A stretch of DNA of 64,000 nt from Aquibaculum sediminis (GCF_040712085.1 NZ_JBFCVK010000001.1:1-64000), one strand, 5' to 3'. Positions 17,169 to 28,021 are shown, numbered from the stretch's first letter. Notes: a model not told the origin generated them from the letters alone. Program-made: numbers and translations.

Positions 17169-18728
17169 ATGTCTGTCCGGACAGATAGCTACTACATCAC
17201 GACGCCGATCTATTACGTCAACGACGTGCCGCACATCGGCCATGCCTACACGACGCTGGCCTGTGATGTCCTGGCGCGCTTCATGCGCCTCGACGGCAAG
17301 GAGGTTTTCTTCCTGACCGGCACCGATGAGCACGGACAGAAGGTGGAGAAGTCGGCGCAGAAGGCCGGGGAGGAGCCCCAGGCCTTCACGGATCGGGTGA
17401 GCCAGAACTTCCGCGACCTGGCTGCGGTGATGAACTTTTCCTACGACGACTTCATCCGCACCACCGAGGAGCGCCACCACCGCTCCTGCCAGGCGTTGTG
17501 GGAGAAACTGGTGGCCTCCGGCGACATCTATCTGGACAAGTATGCCGGCTGGTACGCAGTTCGTGACGAAGCCTTCTATGGCGAGGACGAGCTGACCAAG
17601 ACCGAGGATGGCCAGCTGGTGGCGCCCTCCGGCGCCGAGGTGGAGTGGGTGGAGGAACCCTCCTACTTTTTCCGCCTGTCCGACTGGCAAGACCGCCTGC
17701 TCGATCACTACGACCGCAACCCGGATTTCATTGGGCCGGACAGCCGCCGCAATGAAGTGGTCTCCTTCGTGAAAGGCGGGCTGCGCGACCTCTCGGTCAG
17801 CCGCACCACCTTCAACTGGGGCATCCCCGTGCCGGGCGATCCCGAGCACATCATGTACGTCTGGCTCGATGCGCTGACGAACTACATCACTGCTGCGGGC
17901 TATCCCGACACCGACAGCGAAACCTTTCAGCGTTTCTGGCCCGCCAATCTGCACATGGTGGGCAAGGACATTCTGCGATTTCATGCCGTCTATTGGCCGG
18001 CCTTCCTCATGGCGGCAGAGGTGCCCTTGCCCCGACGGGTCTTTGCCCATGGCTGGCTGATGAACCGCGGCCAGAAGATGTCGAAATCCATCGGCAATGT
18101 GCTGCGCCCCCAGGAACTGGTGGACACCTACGGTCTGGACCCGGTGCGCTACTACCTGCTGCGCGAGGTGCCTTTCGGCTCCGACGGCTATATCAGTCAC
18201 GAGTCGATGGTGGCCCGCATCAACGGCGACCTGGCCAACGACCTCGGCAACCTGGCGCAACGCGTTCTGTCGATGATCGCCAAGAACTGTGGCAGCGCGG
18301 TGCCTCAAGCCGGCGCCCTGCAGGAGGGCGACCAGGCGCTGCTCGACAAGGCCGCGGGCTTGCGTAATCGCCTGCGCGAATTCTACGACCAGCAGGCCTT
18401 CCATCGCGGCCTGGAGGCAGCCTGGCAGGTGGTCGGCGATGCCAACCGCTATGTGGACGAGCAGGCCCCCTGGGCCCTGCGTAAAACCGATCCCGCCAGA
18501 ATGCAGACGGTGCTCTGGGTGCTGGCCGAAACGGTGCGCCGGCTGGCTCTGCTGAACCAGCCCGTCATGCCCGACGCTATGGCGGCGATGCTCGATCAGC
18601 TCGCTGTGCCGACCGACGCGCGCGACTTCGACCAGATCGAGGCGGCACTCGTCCCAGGCACGCCCTTGCCGAGGCCCGAGGGCGTCTTTCCGCGCTTCGT
18701 GGAGGCTGCGGAGGAGGGCGGGGCGTGA
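17169..18728 (+). CDS. metG: methionine--tRNA ligase
   Basis: This class I synthetase charges tRNA(Met) and has 519 residues. The signature PHIGHAYTT corresponds to HIGH and the flexible loop MSKSIGN to KMSKS. I do not see the four zinc-binding cysteines of the E. coli type, and there is no C-terminal EMAP/Trbp domain, so this is the shorter alphaproteobacterial form. TGGAG lies upstream of the start. The stop overlaps the tatD start. Confidence 0.95.
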   Translation: MSVRTDSYYITTPIYYVNDVPHIGHAYTTLACDVLARFMRLDGKEVFFLTGTDEHGQKVEKSAQKAGEEPQAFTDRVSQNFRDLAAVMNFSYDDFIRTTEERHHRSCQALWEKLVASGDIYLDKYAGWYAVRDEAFYGEDELTKTEDGQLVAPSGAEVEWVEEPSYFFRLSDWQDRLLDHYDRNPDFIGPDSRRNEVVSFVKGGLRDLSVSRTTFNWGIPVPGDPEHIMYVWLDALTNYITAAGYPDTDSETFQRFWPANLHMVGKDILRFHAVYWPAFLMAAEVPLPRRVFAHGWLMNRGQKMSKSIGNVLRPQELVDTYGLDPVRYYLLREVPFGSDGYISHESMVARINGDLANDLGNLAQRVLSMIAKNCGSAVPQAGALQEGDQALLDKAAGLRNRLREFYDQQAFHRGLEAAWQVVGDANRYVDEQAPWALRKTDPARMQTVLWVLAETVRRLALLNQPVMPDAMAAMLDQLAVPTDARDFDQIEAALVPGTPLPRPEGVFPRFVEAAEEGGA

Positions 18729-19513
18729 TGCTGGTCGATTCCCATTGCCACCTCGACTACCTGGAGCGCGAGGGAGAGTCACTCGAAGAGGTAGTGGCGC
18801 GCGCGCAAAGAGCCGGCGTCGGACGCCTGGTCACCATCTCCACCAAGCTCAGCGAGTTCGACACCATCCGCGGCATCGCCGAGCGCTTCGAGGCAGTCTA
18901 CTGCTCCGTCGGCGTGCATCCGCATGAAGCAGGGGAGGAGGGGGTCGAGGATCCCCAGAGCCTGCTGTCGCGCAGCGAGCACCCCAAGGTGGTCGGAATT
19001 GGCGAAACCGGCCTGGACTACTTCTATGAGCACAGTCCGCGCGACGCCCAGCAGCGCTCTTTCCGGACGCATATAGCCGCGGCGCGGGAAAGCGGACTGC
19101 CGCTCATCGTGCATGCGCGCGATGCCGATGCCGACACAGTGGCTATCCTGCAAGAAGAGCATGCCCGCGGGCCCTTTCCCGGCGTCATTCACTGCTTCAC
19201 GGCTGGTCCGGAACTGGCGCAGGCCGCCCTGGAGATCGGCTTCTACATTTCCCTGGCTGGCGTGGTGACCTTCAAGAAGGCCGAGGCGCTGCGCGAAACC
19301 GTGCAGCAGGTGCCCGTGGAGCGCCTGCTCGTGGAGACGGATGCACCTTATCTCGCTCCGGTGCCCAAGCGCGGAAAGCGCAACGAGCCGGCCTACGTGG
19401 TGCACACGGCGGAGAAGATGGCTGAGCTCATGGGCGTATCAGGGGAGGAATTGGCCGAAGCGACAACGGCAAACTTTTTCCGCCTCTTCTCCAAGGTGCC
19501 GGCGCCGCAATGA
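18728..19513 (+). CDS. TatD-family metal-dependent hydrolase (YcfH type)
   Basis: The protein has 261 residues and a TIM-barrel amidohydrolase fold. Metal ligands are visible in DSHCHLDYL, GETGLDY, IVHARDAD, HCFT and ETDAPYL. Family members act as 3'-5' DNases or D-aminoacyl-tRNA hydrolases. The start could be ATG at 18728 or GTG at 18725; both overlap the metG stop. The gene is within the tmk-holB-metG operon and overlaps the next gene by four bases. Confidence 0.9.
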   Translation: MLVDSHCHLDYLEREGESLEEVVARAQRAGVGRLVTISTKLSEFDTIRGIAERFEAVYCSVGVHPHEAGEEGVEDPQSLLSRSEHPKVVGIGETGLDYFYEHSPRDAQQRSFRTHIAAARESGLPLIVHARDADADTVAILQEEHARGPFPGVIHCFTAGPELAQAALEIGFYISLAGVVTFKKAEALRETVQQVPVERLLVETDAPYLAPVPKRGKRNEPAYVVHTAEKMAELMGVSGEELAEATTANFFRLFSKVPAPQ

Positions 19514-20295
19514 AGGTGACGGTCCTGGGCTGCGGTGGTTCCGCTGGCGTGCCGCTGGCGGAGGGCTCGCCCGGCGGTCACTGGGGACGCTGCGATCCAG
19601 AGCACCCGCGCAACCGGCGCCGACGGTGCTCGATCCTGGTGGAATCACAGGGCAGGGCGGTCCTGATCGACACCTCGCCGGATCTGCGCCTCCAGTTGCT
19701 GGACAATGCGGTGGAGCAGGTCGACGCGGTGCTCCTGACCCACGCCCATGCGGATCACCTGCACGGCCTGGATGAGTTGCGGTCCATGGCAAACAGGCGC
19801 AAGGCCTCCATCCCGGCTTACATTTCCCAGCGCGATCACGCCCAGATCACCGCGCGCTTCGACTATGCCTTCGCGTCGAGTCATACGGCCAGCCGCCTTT
19901 ATCCGGCGATCTACGACGATCGGACGGTGGACGATGGATCCTTCGATCTGCTCGGGCTGTCGGCCCAGGCCTTTGCGCAGAATCACGGCAATGTCATCAG
20001 CACCGGATATCGCATCGGATCAATGGCTTACTCGACCGATGCCAAGGAATTGGATGAAGCTGCCTTTGCGGCCTTGCGCGGCATCGACCTCTGGATCGTT
20101 GACTGTCTACGCTATAGAGAACACCCGACCCATTCGCATTTTGAGCAGACGCTGCGCTGGATCGAGCGGGTCAAGCCGAAGCGCGCGCTTTTGACCCACC
20201 TCAATCATGAAATGGATTATAAAACCCTGCGCGCAGCCTGTCCGCCGGGGGTCGAACCGGCCTACGATGGGCTGATTGCAGAGATTGCGGATTAG
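19510..20295 (+). CDS. MBL-fold metallo-hydrolase (PhnP-like)
   Basis: The protein has 261 residues. The zinc motif is THAHADHLHGLDELR, with further ligands in AYSTDAKEL and THLNHEMD. The N-terminal LGCGGSAGVP followed by CSILVES matches the PhnP/lipoate-octanoate-associated branch of beta-lactamase-fold hydrolases. E. coli PhnP cleaves cyclic phosphoribosyl phosphates in phosphonate breakdown, but no phosphonate genes are near. In this metG-tatD context the substrate is unknown. Confidence 0.85.
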   Translation: MKVTVLGCGGSAGVPLAEGSPGGHWGRCDPEHPRNRRRRCSILVESQGRAVLIDTSPDLRLQLLDNAVEQVDAVLLTHAHADHLHGLDELRSMANRRKASIPAYISQRDHAQITARFDYAFASSHTASRLYPAIYDDRTVDDGSFDLLGLSAQAFAQNHGNVISTGYRIGSMAYSTDAKELDEAAFAALRGIDLWIVDCLRYREHPTHSHFEQTLRWIERVKPKRALLTHLNHEMDYKTLRAACPPGVEPAYDGLIAEIAD

Positions 20296-20299
20296 GGCG

Positions 20300-20701
20300 A
20301 TGCAGCGGGAACTCAAGCAGTTCAGTTTTACCGACCTGACGGTCCCGGCTTCACCGAACTGGTTTCTAGCCTGTCCGCCGCAGTCCGGTCTGGCCGCCTG
20401 CAAGATGGAGGCACCGGTCTATCCCATGCCCATGACGGAACTGCAGGCGCGCTTTTTCGAGGTGGCCAGTGCCGAAGCCCGCGTTGCGCTCATCGCTGAT
20501 CAGTCAGTTCACAATCGCTATCGGTTCACCCAGAAGAGTAGGCTCTTCAAGTTCGTCGATGAGATCACCGTGGAGTTCGTTGAACTCACAGCGGATACCT
20601 CCAGCCTTTACCTTCTCGGCCGCTCACGGGTCGGTTGGTGGGACATGGGGGTGAACGCTCGGCGGGTCCGGCGCTGGTTGCGCAAACTGGGCCGTCGCTG
20701 A
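20300..20701 (+). CDS. DUF1499 domain protein
   Basis: The protein has about 133 residues and belongs to the DUF1499 family of unknown function. It shows the opening TVPASPNWFLACP and the terminal GWWDMGVNARRVRRWLRKL typical of the family. No signal peptide or membrane segment is seen. The ATG at 20300 lies a few bases after the preceding stop; the longer reading from 20276 would overlap it. It appears to be the last gene of the metG operon. Confidence 0.75.
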   Translation: MQRELKQFSFTDLTVPASPNWFLACPPQSGLAACKMEAPVYPMPMTELQARFFEVASAEARVALIADQSVHNRYRFTQKSRLFKFVDEITVEFVELTADTSSLYLLGRSRVGWWDMGVNARRVRRWLRKLGRR

Positions 20702-20771
20702 TCGGCAAGAGCCAGCCTCTACCAGATCGACTGGCGTCTCCGAGCTATCGTCCTCACCCGTTCGTTCTTTC

Positions 20772-20787
20772 CATAATATACATTATG
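20772..20787. repeat. AT-rich perfect palindrome in a convergent gap
   Basis: CATAAT and ATTATG flank ATAC, directly followed by CGTTTTTAACG. It stands out against the GC-rich surroundings, between two convergent genes. It could be a weak bidirectional terminator or a protein-binding site. Confidence 0.35.
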
Positions 20788-20830
20788 CGTTTTTAACGTT
20801 CGGCAGATAGCACCATCGGTAACCGCGCGC

Positions 20831-21610
20831 TCACTCCCCGTTCGGTTCCAGTAATTCCTCCACACCCACACCATAATCCTCGCGCATCGCCTCGACCCGC
20901 TCGGCGTTGTTTTCCAGCCAAAGATCGAACTGAGCGATCAGCTTAGGATGCTTGGTGGTCGAGACATGATAGGTGCCACGGTCGTAAGGCAGATCGTCGC
21001 GAAACACCAACCGGTCTGCCGGCAGGCCGTTCTCCGCGGCCACATGCTTCGCCACGGCGACGTTGGCGTAAGCCGCATCGATCCGGCCGGCAAAAAGCTG
21101 GCGCAGCACTGGCACAAGATCGGTGCTCTCGATCAGCTCCAAGGAACCGCTTTCCAGGTGATCGAGCCAGGCCCAGGGCGTGAAACCGAGGACGGTTCCG
21201 ATGAGCTGTACGTCGTCGGCTCCGTCCTGCGCTTCGGTCACGAGGTTGCCGTCGATGTAGGTCATGGCTGGGGCGCTGTAGCTGATGGTCCAGCCCTGTT
21301 TGCGATCTTCCGCCCAACGGGGATTGTCCGGGTATTTCAAATCTATGCGGCCGGAGAGCAGCCCGCTGTAGAGCCGGGTGATTGGCAGCGGCCTGTAGAT
21401 CAGCTCGTATCCATGATCCGCCGCAAAGGCATCCAGCACGGCCCGGCCAAATCCGGCGTATTCGCCATTCTCGTCGCGGCCGTAGGCCGGCAGGTAGTTC
21501 AGTTCCTCGACGCCCACGATCAATGGTGAGCCCTTGTCCTGTGCCGCGACCAAGCCGGGCACAGCGACCACGGTCGCCAGAATGCACAGGAAACGCTTAA
21601 CAGAGTCCAT
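20831..21610 (-). CDS. family 3 periplasmic solute-binding protein
   Basis: The protein has 259 residues, with a signal peptide (MDSVKRFLCILATVVAVPG..AAQ) and an SBP_bac_3 fold. Family marks include YAGFGRAVLDAFAADHGYEL and GRIDAAYANVAVAKHV. Such proteins bind polar amino acids or similar solutes for ABC import, but no permease or ATPase gene is adjacent. It could instead serve as a sensor or share a transporter. I chose the ATG at 21610 because it begins at the signal peptide; the frame is open further upstream. It follows a DUF1989 gene on the same strand. Confidence 0.82.
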   Translation of the reverse strand: MDSVKRFLCILATVVAVPGLVAAQDKGSPLIVGVEELNYLPAYGRDENGEYAGFGRAVLDAFAADHGYELIYRPLPITRLYSGLLSGRIDLKYPDNPRWAEDRKQGWTISYSAPAMTYIDGNLVTEAQDGADDVQLIGTVLGFTPWAWLDHLESGSLELIESTDLVPVLRQLFAGRIDAAYANVAVAKHVAAENGLPADRLVFRDDLPYDRGTYHVSTTKHPKLIAQFDLWLENNAERVEAMREDYGVGVEELLEPNGE

Positions 21611-21686
21611 CCCCACACGAGTCCCCTTCCCTGCCGCTCGACCTGGAACCAGGCGAGCTGAATAACGAAGTAAGCGCTGCGGCCGT

Positions 21687-22283
21687 TCAGACAAGTTTGT
21701 AATGCGCTTCCATTGGCGTGCATGCCTCGCCATTGATTGGCAGCATGTCTTGCGGGCAAGCGGACATCACAGCAATACAATCCATCTCGGCGCGCATATC
21801 GACATAATCACCGGCCTTCGATACAGGCGCTTCAAAGGCAACATTCCCAGCGGCATCGACCGGAATATTCATCCAGAGGTTCAAGGGGCCAGGACACTCC
21901 GGCGCGCGCTGGCCAATGGCACGCATCGCCGCATGCAGGTTGTCGGTGCAATTCTCGTGATAGTCCCGGCACCCCAATCCGGCGTAGCGATGACTGTCGC
22001 ATGCAGCGATCAGCGTGTCATGAATCCCTGGTGAGGTGTCTTGCGTCAGGGTGAGAATGGGCCGTCGCCGGTTGGTGACAAGGGCGTCTCCGGCCTTGGG
22101 AAAGATCCGGCCCAGACCGGCTCGCAGGTGCTCCATTGAGAGGAACTCCAGAGGATCCTCGGCACTGAAAGCCCAGAAGTCCACGACCTGGCTGCCATGG
22201 GTGTTGATGATCCGCAACGTCTGTCCCCGGACGAGCCGCTGTGCCCTGCCCCGGCGCGGTGGAATGCGCTCAAGTGCGTCCAT
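21687..22283 (-). CDS. DUF1989 (urea carboxylase-associated) family protein
   Basis: The protein has 198 residues. Family marks are RGQTLRIINTHGSQVVDFWAF, HDTLIAACDSHRY, CRDYHENCTDNL and the cysteine in MSACPQDMLPING. Conserved Cys and His residues suggest metal binding. Members often sit beside urea carboxylase or urea-type transport genes, but their reaction is not established. The following gene is a solute-binding protein, so the pair may handle a small nitrogen compound. Confidence 0.82.
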   Translation of the reverse strand: MDALERIPPRRGRAQRLVRGQTLRIINTHGSQVVDFWAFSAEDPLEFLSMEHLRAGLGRIFPKAGDALVTNRRRPILTLTQDTSPGIHDTLIAACDSHRYAGLGCRDYHENCTDNLHAAMRAIGQRAPECPGPLNLWMNIPVDAAGNVAFEAPVSKAGDYVDMRAEMDCIAVMSACPQDMLPINGEACTPMEAHYKLV

Positions 22284-22356
22284 GCCCTGTCTCCTCGCTC
22301 TCTTCTCAAATCGCCGCTTTGGGAAACTTACGGCGTCCAGCAGCTGTCTTAGCTAA

Positions 22357-23337
22357 GTGTGGCAGAGGATTACAGACAACACCCTATGTAAAGCGGGCCT
22401 GCTTTGTGCACTGCTGCTCCTTCCCGACGAGAGACCGGCGATGGGGCAGGACACGCCGGCAGCGCAAGTCCGGCTGGAACTTCGGGGCGGCGATCGTTTG
22501 AGCGGGCATGTCCTGGCCGAGGACGACGAAGTCATTACTATTCTCACCAGTTTCGGCGCGGAAGTGGCCGTTCCCCACGAAGAGATCACGGCGGCCGAGT
22601 GGCTGGACGAGGCCCCGCCCGAGCCTGTGCATACCGACCCAACGCAGGCATCACGGCTGGCGGAACCGGAAGAGCCAATCGAGATCACCGGCGAGATGGA
22701 GTTGGGCGCGGCACTGGTAGCCTCGGCCCGGGATCGCCGCGACTACCTCTCCCGACTCGACCTCACTTTCCGGCGCGGCGGCGACCACCTTCGTCTGCGC
22801 GGACTGGTGGATATTCAGGAAGCCGACGACGTTGCGTTGCGCAATCGCCAGAGTGCTGCCGTTTCCTTTCAGAAGGAACTGACGGCGCCCTGGTTCACGA
22901 CGCTGTCCGGGCGCTGGCTGCGGGACACGACAACAGGGCTCAGTCACCGCACGACTGCTTTCGCACAAGCAGGCCGGACTATCTTTGACAATGACCTGCA
23001 CAGTCTCACGGCAAAGGCCGGGCCAGGTTTCGCTGAAGAGCATCGCACGGATGGAACCGATTGGATCACGCCCCTGCTGGCATGGGGAATCGAGTACGAA
23101 TTCTACTTCACCGGTTTCTGGGAGCGCTTCTCCCTGCGCCACGAGCAGGAGGGCAGCGTCGATCCCCGGGGCAGTCCCTTGCGTCTGCTGCTGGAAAGTG
23201 ACACCGCTCTGCGCTATCGCATCACGGACGACCTCTATATCGCGTTGAGCGGCACCGTCGATCTCGACAGCCTGTCCCCGGACACGGCACGGACCTTGGA
23301 TCGAAGGCTGCAGCTGCGCCTGGGCTATGCCTGGTAG
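22357..23337 (+). CDS. DUF481 outer-membrane beta-barrel protein
   Basis: The protein has about 326 residues and a hydrophobic N-terminus resembling a signal peptide (LLCALLLLPDERPAMGQ). A short SH3-like stretch (LRGGDRLSGHVLAEDDEVITILT) precedes the DUF481 barrel, which has alternating strands and ends on an aromatic residue (LRLGYAW). Function is unknown; the family resembles the salt-induced YdiY. The start is probably the GTG at 22357, with no clear ribosome binding site. Confidence 0.78.
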   Translation: MWQRITDNTLCKAGLLCALLLLPDERPAMGQDTPAAQVRLELRGGDRLSGHVLAEDDEVITILTSFGAEVAVPHEEITAAEWLDEAPPEPVHTDPTQASRLAEPEEPIEITGEMELGAALVASARDRRDYLSRLDLTFRRGGDHLRLRGLVDIQEADDVALRNRQSAAVSFQKELTAPWFTTLSGRWLRDTTTGLSHRTTAFAQAGRTIFDNDLHSLTAKAGPGFAEEHRTDGTDWITPLLAWGIEYEFYFTGFWERFSLRHEQEGSVDPRGSPLRLLLESDTALRYRITDDLYIALSGTVDLDSLSPDTARTLDRRLQLRLGYAW

Positions 23338-23383
23338 GCGTTGCTGTCCTTGCGGGCCAAGGCTTAACGATTAAACTTGCCGC

Positions 23384-24232
23384 ATGTCTGAGCCCCCTTC
23401 CCCGCACAAGCCCGCAATTGATCGCCTGCTCGCGGTTATGGCGCGACTGCGCGATCCCCAGGATGGCTGCCCCTGGGACGTGGCCCAGACATTCGAGACC
23501 ATTGCGCCCTTCACCATCGAGGAAGCCTATGAGGTCCACGATGCCATCGAGCGTGGTGACCGGGCGGCGCTGTGTGACGAGCTGGGCGACCTGCTGCTCC
23601 AGGTCGTTTTTCATGCCCGCATGGCGGAGGAAGAAGGCAGCTTCGACTTCGATGACGTTGCCGAAGCGATCGAGCGCAAGATGCTGGATCGCCACCCCCA
23701 CGTGTTCGGAGATAGGACTTACGAAACGCCCAGGGCCCAGAAGCTGGGATGGGAAGCGATCAAGGCACAGGAACGCGCCGCCAAGGGAGAGAAGGGCGTC
23801 CTCGACGGTGTGCCGCCTGCCCTGCCCGCGCTGCTGCGCGCCTGGAAACTGCAGCGCCGTGCAGCCCGAGTGGGCTTTGACTGGCCAACCGTGGAGCCGG
23901 TGCTGGCAAAGGTGAGGGAAGAGCTGGACGAACTCGAGGCCGAACTCGCCGGCACCGTCGACAGAACGCGCGTCGAGGAAGAGCTGGGCGACTTGCTGTT
24001 TTCCATTGTCAACCTGGCACGGCACCTCGACGTCGAGCCGGAAACGGCTCTGCGCCGCGGGAATGCGAAGTTCGAACGGCGCTTCCGCCAGGTGGAAGCC
24101 GAAGTGGCGGACGCCGGCGCGCCCCCGTCGGCATGCTCTTTGGAGCAGCTTGAAGCGGCCTGGCAGAACGCCAAGAGTCGCGAAGCATCAACTGACCCGT
24201 CCAAGGATACAAAAGGAGATAGACAGGGATGA
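23384..24232 (+). CDS. mazG: nucleoside triphosphate pyrophosphohydrolase MazG
   Basis: MazG hydrolyses NTPs and dNTPs to monophosphates and pyrophosphate, cleaning nucleotide pools. The protein has 282 residues with two MazG domains. The first carries DGCPWDVAQTFETI, EEAYE and DELGDLLLQVVFHA; the second carries EELDELEAE and EEELGDLLFS. The EExxE and ExxD metal-binding motifs are intact. It overlaps the following dehydrogenase gene by four bases (ATGA). Confidence 0.93.
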   Translation: MSEPPSPHKPAIDRLLAVMARLRDPQDGCPWDVAQTFETIAPFTIEEAYEVHDAIERGDRAALCDELGDLLLQVVFHARMAEEEGSFDFDDVAEAIERKMLDRHPHVFGDRTYETPRAQKLGWEAIKAQERAAKGEKGVLDGVPPALPALLRAWKLQRRAARVGFDWPTVEPVLAKVREELDELEAELAGTVDRTRVEEELGDLLFSIVNLARHLDVEPETALRRGNAKFERRFRQVEAEVADAGAPPSACSLEQLEAAWQNAKSREASTDPSKDTKGDRQG

Positions 24233-25005
24233 TCACGCAAACCGACCCTTCCAGCCTCACGGTCTTCATCACCGGTGCAACCGCCGGCTTCGGAGCCGCC
24301 GCCGTGCGCCGCTACGCAAAGGCGGGCGCAAAGGTGATTGCCACCGGCCGCCGGCAGGACCGCCTTGACGCGCTGCGGGACGAGCTGGGCGCCAATGTGC
24401 ACGTCAGCCGCCTCGACATTCGCGACAAGGCGGACATTGATCGCTGCCTGGATGGACTTCCCGACGGGTTCAAGGACATCGATGTCCTGGTGAACAACGC
24501 CGGCCTGGCCTTGGGGCTCGAGCCGGCGCATAAGGCCATCCTCGACGACTGGACCACGATGATCGAGACCAACGTGACGGGGCTTGTCTATGCCACCCGC
24601 GCCATTCTGCCGGGCATGGTGGCGCGTGACCGAGGCCATGTGGTGAACATCAGCTCCGTGGCGGCCAACTACCCCTACCCCGGCGGCAATGTCTACGGAG
24701 CGACCAAGGCTTTCGTGAAGCAGTTCTCGCTCAACCTGCGCGCCGATCTTTTGGGCAAGCAGGTGCGGGTGACCAACATCGAGCCGGGCATGGCCGAGAC
24801 CGAGTTCTCAGAGGTGCGCTTCAAGGGCGACAAGGGCCAGGCCTCCAAACCCTATCAGGGCCTGCAGCCCATGACGGCAGACGACATCGCCGAGGCAATC
24901 TTCTGGGTCACCACCCTGCCCCGGCACGTGAACATCAATCGATTGGAGATGATGCCTGTGATGCAGGCCTTCTCGCCCTTCTCGGTGCACCGCGAAAGCG
25001 AGTAG
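24229..25005 (+). CDS. short-chain dehydrogenase (YdfG-like)
   Basis: This NAD(P)-dependent oxidoreductase has 258 residues. The cofactor motif TGATAGFGAAAVRRY, the NNAG in VLVNNAGLALG and the catalytic YGATK are present. NPGMAETEF-like IEPGMAETEFSEVRFKGD resembles E. coli YdfG, which oxidises serine, allo-threonine and 3-hydroxypropionate. The substrate here is inferred only. It is coupled to mazG by a 4-base overlap. Confidence 0.88.
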   Translation: MITQTDPSSLTVFITGATAGFGAAAVRRYAKAGAKVIATGRRQDRLDALRDELGANVHVSRLDIRDKADIDRCLDGLPDGFKDIDVLVNNAGLALGLEPAHKAILDDWTTMIETNVTGLVYATRAILPGMVARDRGHVVNISSVAANYPYPGGNVYGATKAFVKQFSLNLRADLLGKQVRVTNIEPGMAETEFSEVRFKGDKGQASKPYQGLQPMTADDIAEAIFWVTTLPRHVNINRLEMMPVMQAFSPFSVHRESE

Positions 25006-25007
25006 CT

Positions 25008-25814
25008 CTATTCGCCCAGCAGCGTCGTCTGCAGGGCATCCCAGTGCGCCGCATCCGCTGCCAGGAGCAGCCCCGGCGCGCGATAATCCCTGGCCGTGTA
25101 GGGCCGCCCGTTCAGGAGGCGGCCCTGCCCGCCGGCCTCTTCGAGGATCAACACACCCGGACAGTGGTCCCAGGGTTTGGTCTTGGTGAAGAGTGCGAAG
25201 TCGCTGTCGCCTGTCGTCAGGCGCAAATACTCCTGGCCCGCGCAGCGCAAGCTCTTGAGGCGCCCCACTTTCGACTCGTTGCGGGACAAGAGGCGAGCCA
25301 CCTGGGGATCGCTTGTCGAACCGAAGTGCAGCGTCCCGTGCAAAGCGGCTCCCGCCCTGCCGAGAGTCGAGCGCAGGCGTTCGCCGTTCAGGTAGGCCCC
25401 CTCCCCTTGCTCGGCGATGGCCATGCGCTCGCCGACCGGATCGTAGATCCAGCCACCAAGTGTTTCGGTGCCCCGGGTCAGAGCTACCATAACCGCAAAG
25501 GTCGCGCTGCCGCGTGCGAAGTTACCCGTTCCGTCAATTGGGTCGATGATCCAGACATAGCGATCGCCCTCCAGGCGATCGAGCACCGTGGGGTCGTCTT
25601 CGACCGCCTCTTCGCCCACGACCAGTGAGTCGGGCAGGAAATCGGGCAGGCGCCGCTCGAGTTGCCGTTCCACTGCAATATCCGCAACGGTCACCAGGTC
25701 ACCTGCCGCCTTGCGGCGCACATCCTCATCAGCCAGGGCGCGAAAGCGCGGCATGGCCTCTTCCGCGGCCACTTCGCGCAAGACCGCACCAATGCGCTCA
25801 AAATCCGGAAGCAT
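25008..25814 (-). CDS. inositol-monophosphatase-family phosphatase
   Basis: The protein has about 268 residues and is a magnesium-dependent phosphatase. It shows GEEAVEDD, WIIDPIDGTGNFARG, the GGWIYDPVG stretch and PWDHCPGVLILEEAGG, all metal or substrate sites of the family. The closest functional classes are inositol-1-phosphatase and histidinol-phosphatase (HisN); I cannot choose between them. The ATG at 25814 gives a normal N-terminus; a TTG at 25844 is open but unsupported. Confidence 0.85.
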   Translation of the reverse strand: MLPDFERIGAVLREVAAEEAMPRFRALADEDVRRKAAGDLVTVADIAVERQLERRLPDFLPDSLVVGEEAVEDDPTVLDRLEGDRYVWIIDPIDGTGNFARGSATFAVMVALTRGTETLGGWIYDPVGERMAIAEQGEGAYLNGERLRSTLGRAGAALHGTLHFGSTSDPQVARLLSRNESKVGRLKSLRCAGQEYLRLTTGDSDFALFTKTKPWDHCPGVLILEEAGGQGRLLNGRPYTARDYRAPGLLLAADAAHWDALQTTLLGE

Positions 25815-25863
25815 CACCAATCCGCTTACAGTGGTCGAGTTCAATCAGGCTTTGATACACAAA

Positions 25864-25887
25864 GGGCCGCGGGTTTCCCCGCGGCCC
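25864..25887 (-). terminator. terminator of groESL
   Basis: A perfect 10-bp G/C stem (25864-25873 with 25878-25887) and 4-base loop lies 34 bases beyond the groEL stop. On the minus strand it is followed by TTTGTG, so the U-tract is weak but the hairpin is strong. Confidence 0.75.
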
Positions 25888-25921
25888 CAGTGTTCGCTTT
25901 GAACGGTCCGAGTGACGGGGC

Positions 25922-27583
<1,662 letters not shown>

Positions 27584-27640
27584 GCGTTCGCTCCTTGCTG
27601 CTGGAATTCTTCAATGATCGAGGGCGCTTCGCGCTTACAC

Positions 27641-27928
27641 TCAGGCGAGCACACCCATGATGTCGGACTCGCGCATGATCAGCAGCGTCTTGCCGTCGAT
27701 CTTCACTTCGGTACCGGACCACTTTCCGTAGAGGACGGTGTCGCCTTCCTTGACGTCAAGCGGGTTAACCTTGCCGTCATCGCCCCGGGCACCCGGGCCC
27801 ACGGCAACGATCTTGCCCTGCTGCGGCTTTTCCTTGGCGGTGTCCGGGATGATGATGCCGCCGGCGGTCTTCTCTTCGGCGTCAAGCGCCTCCACCACCA
27901 CGCGGTCGTGCAACGGGCGGAACTTCAT
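27641..27928 (-). CDS. groS: co-chaperonin GroES
   Basis: The protein has 95 residues and begins MKFRPLHDRVVV; GGIIIPDTAKEKPQQG is the mobile loop that binds GroEL. I chose the ATG at 27928, which has GGGAGCAGG upstream. The longer reading runs back to the CIRCE operator and is not coding. Confidence 0.98.
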   Translation of the reverse strand: MKFRPLHDRVVVEALDAEEKTAGGIIIPDTAKEKPQQGKIVAVGPGARGDDGKVNPLDVKEGDTVLYGKWSGTEVKIDGKTLLIMRESDIMGVLA

Positions 27929-27986
27929 TCTCGTCCTGCTCCCTTTATCCGGAGGTCTGTATCTATTGTCGGGGACGGAGCCCCTT

Positions 27987-28013
27987 CTGGCACTCACCTG
28001 TCGTGAGTGCTAA
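27987..28013 (-). promoter_or_regulatory. CIRCE operator (HrcA site)
   Basis: The minus strand reads TTAGCACTC, a 9-base spacer and GAGTGCCAG. One half matches the CIRCE consensus fully and the other in seven of nine positions. It lies between the promoter and groES, at or just after the expected transcription start, where HrcA represses in the absence of heat stress. Confidence 0.92.
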
Positions 28014-28021
28014 CGATCCCG

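Noticed and set aside
16935..18782. Minus-strand frame of 615 codons opposite metG
   Set aside because: Shadow of metG; His, Val and Gly rich with no motifs.
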